In this document: positions 6,982 through 9,057 of the stretch, piece by piece
How positions within the stretch are numbered: position 1 is the first letter of the stretch
Layout: each line of letters opens with the position of its first letter
DNA from: JBIKLM01 sp044375105
GTDB taxonomy: Bacteria > Planctomycetota > UBA1135 > GCA-002686595
Assembly (NCBI GenBank): GCA_044375105.1
Contig: JBILNK010000175.1
Coordinates: 1 to 9,057 of the forward strand
Reading direction: 5' to 3'
Length of the DNA: 9,057 bases
The notes under the pieces: generated by a model
Seen by the model: only the letters and a program-made list of their open reading frames with translations
Databases searched by the model: none
What the model was told of the DNA's origin: nothing
Position numbers and translations under genes: made by a program

Positions 6982-7439
6982 GCCAGAGCTTAAACAAAAG
7001 CCCGATGTTGGCACCAGGCTCCAGCCCGGCCGTCGGGTTCGTTCTCCGATCCCCACTGGTTCGGACCAGATGTTGAAGCGAACGCCAGTCGCAAACGGAG
7101 AATCGGCTGGCCCGGACCGGGTCGCGCGCCCGATGCAGGGAAGCCTGGCTGCAGACAGGGGAAGTCTCGATCCGGTGCCCCGCGAGCCACAGATACCCGT
7201 GATCGATCGGTCCGGCAACCCCGCACGAACGGGGCATGGCTCCCCATCTGGATGGGCTCCCGGTGCGCTCGAGAAGAGAGTGGTTACCTCCATCGGCCCC
7301 AGGGCCCCGGGTCGGTCAAGACCGACTCGGAACCCCGGGATCAAGCGACGTAGCGGCGTGTCAGGGAGGAGGCAGCATCGCACAAATGGCTGGCTCGCGC
7401 GAAGTCCCCGGTGCCGCTCAGCTCGAATCGGATCTCAGC
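6982..7439. other. Intergenic region upstream of the DUF456 gene, no gene seen
   Basis: About 460 bp without a convincing gene. It includes an A/T island (6989-7000) whose - strand reading TTTAAG lies 7 bases before the DUF456 ATG. Small perfect hairpins are CTGGT-TCGG-ACCAG (7056-7069), CCCGG-A-CCGGG (7111-7121), CCCCG-6 nt-CGGGG (7219-7234) and GTCGGTC-AA-GACCGAC (7311-7326). Open frames across it on both strands have Arg/Pro/Gly-rich translations and look like chance extensions. Promoter elements for the DUF456 gene are probably here, but no -35 match is convincing. Confidence 0.5.
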
Positions 7440-7482
7440 GCCGGCGCTCCCCCTGCCTGAGGCCTGTTGGCGGAGCGCCGGC
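7440..7482 (-). terminator. 11-bp inverted repeat after the 157-aa secreted protein gene
   Basis: GCCGGCGCTCC (7440-7450) and GGAGCGCCGGC (7472-7482) are perfect complements around a 21-nt spacer that itself contains AGGCCT. It lies 19 bp beyond the stop of the - strand gene at 7502-7975. The stem strength and position suit a transcription end or mRNA 3' protection; the absence of a T tract argues against a classical intrinsic terminator. Confidence 0.45.
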
Positions 7483-7501
7483 AACCCGATTCAGCGGCCT
7501 G

Positions 7502-7975
7502 TCATTGATTGCTGATCTTGTTCCCGGCGCAGTCGCTGACGAACAGATGGCCGTCCGAGGGCGACCACTTGCCGTCGCTTCCCTGCTTGGAAACCGTGAC
7601 CTTCTCCACGGACCAGCCATCGGGGAGCTGCATCGTTTCCGACTTGTGGTTCGTGTCGTCGAGGATCTTGACGTCCGAGAACCCCTTGCTGCTCATGTCG
7701 GTCTGCAGGGAAAGGGCGGCGCCGCCGGTGGACCCGCTTGCCTCGACGTAGGCCGTGAACGGTCCCTTGGAGTTGCCATTGGCGTCCTTGACGGTCATCT
7801 CGATCTTGTGCCGGGCGTCGACGATGCCCTGGTCACAGTTGATCTCGAGGTTGAATTTCTCGGGTGCGCAGTCTTCGATCAGACTCCCGGCCCGAGCGGA
7901 GTCGATCTGCAGGCACAGGGCGGCTGCTATGGCGACGGCGATTGACAGGAGACTGCGGCGGTTGAGGATCTTCAT
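7502..7975 (-). CDS. Small predicted secreted protein (157 aa), unrecognised
   Basis: The ATG at 7973-7975 opens a textbook Sec signal peptide: N5-R6-R7, hydrophobic core 9-22, and A27-R-A29 cleavage before Gly30. Cys21 lies inside the core and does not fit a lipobox, so a lipoprotein is unlikely. The mature protein of about 128 residues has three Cys (36, 47, 149), with alternating hydrophobic/polar stretches ('HKIEMTVKDANG', 'FTAYVEAS', 'WSVEKVTVSKQG') that suggest an all-beta, immunoglobulin-like fold; two Cys could pair near the N terminus or bridge to Cys149. No family was recognised. Codon choice is strongly G/C at third positions, supporting a real gene. It follows the 146-aa secreted protein gene by 71 bp on the same strand, so co-transcription is likely. 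No Shine-Dalgarno sequence precedes it; the leader is A/C-rich and almost without G. Confidence 0.8.
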   Translation of the reverse strand: MKILNRRSLLSIAVAIAAALCLQIDSARAGSLIEDCAPEKFNLEINCDQGIVDARHKIEMTVKDANGNSKGPFTAYVEASGSTGGAALSLQTDMSSKGFSDVKILDDTNHKSETMQLPDGWSVEKVTVSKQGSDGKWSPSDGHLFVSDCAGNKISNQ

Positions 7976-8046
7976 GATGGGATGGGGTTTGGTTGTCGAT
8001 GAGGGTTGTTGCTTGGTAATCGGAGGGCGTCGGCGGACTGGCTTGA
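7976..8046 (-). promoter_or_regulatory. A/C-rich, G-poor leader between the two small secreted-protein genes
   Basis: Read on the - strand, the roughly 43 bases before the ATG at 7975 are almost free of G and begin TACCAAG (8018-8012), followed after two bases by ACAAC. The leader of the 1425 gene has TACCAAG at nearly the same distance (40 bases), followed after three bases by ACAAC. There is no Shine-Dalgarno sequence. This may be an unstructured leader suited to SD-independent initiation; a protein-binding role is not shown. Confidence 0.35.
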
Positions 8047-8487
8047 TCAGCCGGAGAATTGGGTCGTTCGCGCCCGATTGGTGTTCACGGTGGTGCCGGT
8101 GTTCGGGTGCTCATGGGGCTTGTCTCCAGTGCCCGGGCCCTTGTCGGTTCCCGTGACGGTGATCGTGGCCTCGCGCTGCTTGACCTTGTCCTTGTGCTTT
8201 GCGGGCAGCTGGTTCTTCAGCAGATCCGCCAGTTCTTTGGCGGCTTCCGCGCGGGTCTTCGTATTGCTCTCGACCTCGAGCGTCGCGCTGTACTTCTGGC
8301 CGTCGATCGAGATCTCGGCCTTGAGCGTCGCGCTGCCAGAGAACTGCATCTTGCTGTCGACCGGAGAACGATGGATCACATCGATCTGCGTGTATCCAGT
8401 CGGGTTCTGGGCGAGTGCCGTGTGGAAGAAGGAGGCCAGGGGGATCAGGAGGATCGCCAGGAGAATGGCTTTCAGTTGATTCGACAT
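8047..8487 (-). CDS. Small predicted secreted protein (146 aa), unrecognised
   Basis: The ATG at 8485-8487 is chosen because it begins a clear Sec signal peptide (K6, hydrophobic 7-21, A24-L-A26 cleavage before Gln27); the frame is open upstream to 8958, but that extension is Pro/Arg-rich and would bury the signal. The mature part is Cys-free. Residues about 47-73 read as two beta strands ('KAEISIDGQKYSATLEVE'), 78-94 as an amphipathic helix ('RAEAAKELADLLKNQL') and 102-112 as a further strand. Residues 113-146 are a Gly/Thr/Asn-rich, probably disordered tail. The strand-'DGQ-Y'-strand-helix order resembles small modules in secreted and phage structural proteins, but this is only a pattern likeness. 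It is probably the first gene of a two-gene unit with the 157-aa protein. The leader is C-rich with no clear ribosome binding site. Confidence 0.75.
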   Translation of the reverse strand: MSNQLKAILLAILLIPLASFFHTALAQNPTGYTQIDVIHRSPVDSKMQFSGSATLKAEISIDGQKYSATLEVESNTKTRAEAAKELADLLKNQLPAKHKDKVKQREATITVTGTDKGPGTGDKPHEHPNTGTTVNTNRARTTQFSG

Positions 8488-8882
8488 GGGTCGTCTCTGG
8501 AGGTGTGTGGAGGATGGGGATCGTCGCGAGCCGGAAGGCATCGGTTCGCTGGCGTGGTCACAAGGCGCCACGCGCAAGGACGACTTGGGATCGGCTCGCC
8601 AAAGGACCTCTGCGGACTGCGGCGCCGTTTCCGCCGGACAAAGCGGGATTTGCGTCGCTCGGGCCGGCGAGCGCTGCGGCCTGTGAATGTGGCTGTGTGC
8701 TGGCTCGCCCGGGGCGAGTGCACGAAGGCTGCCTCGAGCGGTCGCGGTGACCCAGGCGGGCCCGGCGCTCGACTTGGCTGTGGATGGCGGCCCGGCCCAG
8801 ATCGGGTAGACGCTCCTGGAGAGCAGAGGGGACCGCCGCAGGGCCTCCTCGGTGCGAGGGCAGACCGGGACGCGGGCTCCCA
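8488..8882. other. Upstream region of the small secreted-protein pair, no gene seen
   Basis: No supported gene. Frames open on both strands give Arg/Pro/Ala-rich translations without signal peptides or domains. Hairpins are GCTCG-GGCCGG-CGAGC (8658-8673) and CTCGCCC-G-GGGCGAG (8704-8718). The promoter of the - strand pair is expected here, but no -35/-10 pair is convincing in this GC-rich sequence. Confidence 0.5.
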
Positions 8883-8906
8883 GGGCAGGGGTCGGCCGCC
8901 CTGCCC
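8883..8906. terminator. Perfect 8-bp hairpin near the right edge
   Basis: GGGCAGGG and CCCTGCCC enclose an 8-nt loop (GTCGGCCG). It is the cleanest stem-loop of the right flank but has no T tract on either side and no assigned gene next to it. It might end a transcript entering from beyond the window edge. Confidence 0.3.
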
Positions 8907-9057
8907 GGAGGGGATTCGGGCATCCCCCGTACGGGAGCGGACGCGGGGGCGGCTGCATCCGGGGGGGGTGAAGGCCCGAAGAACCCCCTCCTATGGCCCG
9001 ATCGGCGCTCCACCCCGCAGCCCTGCCGAACCCGCCCGGCAGGCCGCGGGGGCGGCG
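8907..9057. other. Right edge, G-rich on the + strand, nothing assigned
   Basis: The segment contains the palindrome CCCGTACGGG (8926-8935) and runs of G up to eight long around 8960-8970. No gene is supported before the sequence ends. Confidence 0.4.

Noticed and set aside
6982..7383. N-terminal extension of the DUF456 protein to 7383
   Set aside because: The extra 134 residues are Pro/Arg/Gly-rich with mixed codon choice, and the family begins with the membrane helix that starts at the ATG at 6981.
6981..7501. A tRNA or other known RNA gene in the gap
   Set aside because: The hairpins present do not assemble into a cloverleaf, and no T-loop GGTTCGAATCC-like sequence with a matching acceptor stem is found.
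6587..7945. A 452-codon open frame on the + strand
   Set aside because: It is antisense to the DUF456 gene and to the 157-aa secreted protein gene, both of which have clear protein features; the translation between them is Arg/Pro/Ser-rich.
7502..7975. Lipoprotein signal in the 157-aa protein because of Cys21
   Set aside because: The residues before Cys21 are A-A-L, not a lipobox, and a standard A-R-A cleavage site lies at 27-29.
8488..8958. N-terminal extension of the 146-aa secreted protein to 8958
   Set aside because: It would place 157 Pro/Arg-rich residues before an intact signal peptide; the ATG at 8487 explains the sequence better.
8558..9013. A 151-codon open frame on the - strand at the right edge
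   Set aside because: The translation is low-complexity Arg/Pro/Ala/Ser without hydrophobic or domain pattern, as expected from a chance frame in GC-rich DNA.

Overview
The window is very GC-rich and comes from a bacterium that I place, with moderate confidence, in the Planctomycetota. The reasons are large exported repeat proteins sharing one cysteine-bearing C-terminal domain, no recognisable Shine-Dalgarno sequence in front of any gene, and extreme GC at third codon positions, which produces very long antisense ORFs. No rRNA, tRNA, CRISPR array, transposase or prophage gene was seen.

Left two thirds (1-6011, + strand): three consecutive paralogous genes for large exported proteins. The first is cut by the left edge; the second and third are complete (752 and 740 aa). 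The complete ones share a layout: signal peptide, an N-terminal region of about 200 residues ending in an 'F-[VI]-D-Q-A-A-x-P-x-x-L-D-P-L' signature, seven repeats of about 50-65 residues that I infer form a seven-bladed beta-propeller, and a C-terminal domain of about 120 residues with a GGGC motif and a CG[GA]C motif. The outer two copies resemble each other more than the middle one. The first copy lacks the last repeat. The gaps of 101 and 105 bp hold GC-rich hairpins and a 12-bp tandem repeat.

Middle (6012-7501): a 409-bp convergent gap with inverted and direct repeats, then on the - strand a 186-aa DUF456-family membrane protein, the only gene assigned to a known family with confidence. 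A 520-bp gap without a convincing gene follows, ending in an 11-bp inverted repeat just beyond the next - strand gene.

Right (7502-9057): two small - strand genes for exported proteins of 146 and 157 aa (transcription order: 8487 to 8047, then 7975 to 7502), 71 bp apart and probably co-transcribed. Neither was recognised. The last 570 bp contain hairpins but no supported gene.

How the genes work together: the tandem propeller genes look like a lineage-specific expansion of secreted or surface proteins, and the two small secreted proteins may be a second export unit. Nothing in the sequence links these to the DUF456 gene. All propeller, disulfide and sorting-domain statements are inferences from sequence pattern, not from structure or database search.
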